Source: an uncultured Flavobacterium sp. (GTDB lineage: Bacteria; Bacteroidota; Bacteroidia; Flavobacteriales; Flavobacteriaceae). Taken from it: a stretch of DNA of 6,478 bases. Every line of letters starts with the position of its first letter. Position 1 is the stretch's first letter. Both the position numbers and the translations under genes were made by a program. Of the stretch, positions 5,181 to 6,478 are shown piece after piece. Under the pieces are notes generated by a model that was not told the origin of the DNA, did not search any database, and was given only the letters and a program-made list of their open reading frames with translations. The stretch lies in contig CAMLFV010000154.1 in NCBI GenBank assembly GCA_946479395.1, positions 1 through 6,478 on the forward strand. The letters are read 5' to 3'.

Positions 5181-5837
5181 ATGAAGAAAATTACCTTAAC
5201 CTTATTAGGGTTGGTTGCGTTCTCTACAAGTGCATTGGCGCAGCAAGAAGTTAAATTTGGTCCAAAAGCAGGGGTTAACTTTGCTACACTTAATGGCGAC
5301 GATGCCGAAGATTCTAAAATGCAAATTGGTTTTCGTGTTGGAGCATTTGCAGAAATTAAATTTAACGACAAGTTTGCTATCCAACCAGAGATTTTGTATT
5401 CAGCACAAGGTGCAAAACAAGAGTCTTCTGGTTCTGTATTGGGGGTTAATTACACTACTGAAGGCAACGCTAAACTTAACTACATTAACGTGCCTATTAT
5501 GGCTAAATATTATGTAGCGCCAAGTTTTGCGATTGAGGCTGGTCCTTATGTTGGTTTTTTAATGTCTGCTAATGCAGAAGGATCTGCAACAGCAGCAGGT
5601 ATAACAACTGAATTTGATGATGATATCAAAGATCAGTTAAAATCTGTAGATTTTGGAGTAGGAGTAGGAGCAAGTTTCAATTTAGACAACGGATTTTTTA
5701 TTGGAGCACGTTATAACTTAGGCTTATCTAAAATAGGTGAAGAGTCTACTCAAAATGTTGGAGGAGTTGAAGTCACAACAGAAGCTGCTGATATTAAAAA
5801 TTCGGTTTTTCAAGTAGGTGTTGGATATAAATTCTAA
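5181..5837 (+). CDS. Outer-membrane beta-barrel (porin-family) protein
   Basis: The 218-residue protein begins with a clear Sec signal peptide: MKK, a hydrophobic core LTLLGLVAFSTSA, and probable cleavage after ALA at residue 20. The mature part of about 198 residues alternates aromatic/hydrophobic and polar residues in strand-length blocks: FGPKAGVNFATL, GFRVGAFAEIKF, FAIQPEILYSAQG, LNYINVPIMAKYYV, FAIEAGPYVGFLM, VDFGVGVGASFNL, GFFIGARYNLGLSKI and VFQVGVGYKF. It ends in the C-terminal phenylalanine typical of outer-membrane barrels. This is the pattern of small Bacteroidota barrels (OMP_b-brl type), probably about eight strands, in the outer membrane. Ligand and role are unknown; an acidic loop (EFDDDIKD) lies near residue 150. 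It has its own consensus promoter and terminator. The next gene encodes a paralogue. Confidence 0.92.
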   Translation: MKKITLTLLGLVAFSTSALAQQEVKFGPKAGVNFATLNGDDAEDSKMQIGFRVGAFAEIKFNDKFAIQPEILYSAQGAKQESSGSVLGVNYTTEGNAKLNYINVPIMAKYYVAPSFAIEAGPYVGFLMSANAEGSATAAGITTEFDDDIKDQLKSVDFGVGVGASFNLDNGFFIGARYNLGLSKIGEESTQNVGGVEVTTEAADIKNSVFQVGVGYKF

Positions 5838-5856
5838 TAAGTAAAGATATTAAGTA

Positions 5857-5885
5857 AGACCGCAACATATTGTTGCGGTTTTTTT
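5857..5885 (+). terminator. Intrinsic terminator after the first barrel gene
   Basis: ACCGCAACA and TGTTGCGGT (5859-5867 with 5871-5879) form a perfect 9-bp GC-containing stem with a TAT loop, extendable by a G:U and an A:T pair, followed directly by a T-run to 5885. It lies 21 bases past the stop codon. It is a strong Rho-independent terminator, so the second barrel gene needs its own promoter. Confidence 0.93.
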
Positions 5886-5918
5886 GTGGAAAAAAGTTAC
5901 AGTTTAGTAATTTAGCAT

Positions 5919-5936
5919 ATAACATGTTTATGTTAT
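5919..5936. repeat. Inverted repeat in the promoter region of the second barrel gene
   Basis: ATAACAT and ATGTTAT are perfect 7-base arms separated by GTTT. The repeat covers the place where the -33 element would sit for the candidate -7 element at 5943-5950, so a dimeric regulator binding here could control the second barrel gene. This is inference from position only. Confidence 0.4.
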
Positions 5937-5942
5937 TTTGAG

Positions 5943-5950
5943 TAACTTCG
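5943..5950 (+). promoter_or_regulatory. Candidate -7 element of the second barrel gene
   Basis: TAACTTCG differs from TAnnTTTG at one position and lies 52 bases before the ATG at 6003. There is no clear TTTG at the normal distance upstream; the inverted repeat at 5919-5936 occupies that place. A promoter is expected between the terminator at 5857-5885 and the gene, and this is the best candidate, but it is weaker than the promoters of HU and of the first barrel gene. Confidence 0.35.
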
Positions 5951-6002
5951 GCTTTGGATTAAAAATTGATAGTGATTAAAAAAGTTTATAAAACCCAATA
6001 CT

Positions 6003-6478
6003 ATGAAAAAGTTACCTAAAATTATAACAATGCTTTTTACTGCGTTTTTATGCGGAAATGCAGTACAGGCGCAAGATTTTTCTTTTGGACCTAAAGTAGG
6101 TTACAACAACGCAAAATTAGAAGGGAAAAGCTGGCAAGAATTTCACGACAATAATTCCATTAGTGGATTTCACGTGGGTGCATTTGCCGAAATTCGTTTT
6201 AATAAATTCGCTATTCAGCCCGAAGTTTATTATTCGTCAGCAGGTGGTAAGTGGAAAACTACCTTTGAAAATGCTACGGTTGAGCACGATTTTAATTTGA
6301 ATTATGTAAACGTGCCGTTGATGTTGAAATATTATATTACCAACGGAATTGCCATTGAAGCTGGACCACAAGCCGGATTTTTAACCGATTCTAAAGTGAA
6401 ATTTTCTGATTTAGATCCAGATAGTACTAAATTCAATGATTTCGATTTTTCGCTGAATGTTGGTTTAAGCGTTAATTT
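6003..6478 (+). CDS. Outer-membrane beta-barrel protein, 3' end cut by window edge
   Basis: An ATG at 6003 opens a frame of 158 full codons that is still open at the last base. It starts with a signal peptide (MKKLPKIITMLFTAFLCG, probable cleavage after VQA at residue 23). The mature part follows the same order as the preceding barrel: FSFGPKVGYNNAKL, GFHVGAFAEIRF, FAIQPEVYYSSAGG, LNYVNVPLMLKYYI, IAIEAGPQAGFL, then FDFSLNVGLSVNF at the edge. It is a diverged tandem paralogue, most alike in the strands VGAFAEI-F, FAIQPE and AIEAGP and different in the loops, where it carries WQEFHDNNS and DLDPDSTKFND. Aligning it with its 218-residue neighbour suggests about 40-50 residues are missing beyond the edge. 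It is probably a small outer-membrane protein; its specific role is unknown. Confidence 0.9.
   Translation, partial: MKKLPKIITMLFTAFLCGNAVQAQDFSFGPKVGYNNAKLEGKSWQEFHDNNSISGFHVGAFAEIRFNKFAIQPEVYYSSAGGKWKTTFENATVEHDFNLNYVNVPLMLKYYITNGIAIEAGPQAGFLTDSKVKFSDLDPDSTKFNDFDFSLNVGLSVN

Noticed and set aside
4988..5371. 127-residue minus-strand frame spanning the rng terminator and the first barrel gene
   Set aside because: It crosses a strong terminator and a consensus promoter on the other strand and shows no protein family features.
6003..6071. Lipoprotein signal (Cys17) in the second barrel protein
   Set aside because: The residues before the cysteine (AFLC) do not form a lipobox. Cleavage after VQA fits a normal Sec signal peptide.
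1..6478. Mobile element, phage or defence system
   Set aside because: No transposase, integrase, terminal repeats, toxin-antitoxin or nuclease-helicase cassette is present in any frame; the genes are mostly core functions.

Overview
The window looks like a chromosomal segment from a member of the Flavobacteriaceae (Bacteroidota). Three observations support this. The DNA is AT-rich. Starts lack Shine-Dalgarno sequences and instead have A-rich leaders. Several genes are preceded by the Bacteroidota sigma-factor pattern, a TTG/TTTG upstream element and a TAnnTTTG element near -7. The proteins also read as flavobacterial housekeeping types. I do not assign a genus.

Layout. On the minus strand, positions 1-1098 hold mutY (adenine DNA glycosylase), followed 28 bases later by the first codons of what is very probably ssb (single-strand DNA-binding protein), cut by the window edge. 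A short divergent promoter region (about 1099-1204) separates this repair/replication unit from a plus-strand pair: a GNAT acetyltransferase and a fold-type III PLP racemase of the alanine/ornithine racemase group (1205-2727). Next comes a nucleic-acid housekeeping block. It contains an HU-family DNA-binding protein (2866-3156) with a consensus promoter, a 30-residue extremely basic protein (3186-3278) whose 3' end is also one arm of a perfect 16-bp hairpin, and rng (ribonuclease G, 3480-5036) ending in a clear intrinsic terminator. The right end carries two related outer-membrane beta-barrel proteins in tandem (5181-5837, and 6003 running off the edge), each with its own upstream region and separated by a terminator.

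How the genes fit together. MutY and SSB belong to DNA repair and replication. HU, the tiny basic protein (probably ribosome-associated) and RNase G belong to nucleoid, translation and RNA processing. The GNAT/racemase pair looks like a small amino-acid-related metabolic insert between two core blocks. The two barrels are probably surface proteins produced from separate promoters.

I see no CRISPR array, insertion sequence, tRNA, rRNA, phage gene or defence cassette. The less ordinary items are the 30-aa gene fused to its own terminator, a 7-bp-periodic tract upstream of rng, an HU arm tip without the usual proline, an RNase G without the zinc-link cysteines, and inverted repeats at several promoters. 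No intergenic stretch exceeds 300 bases.
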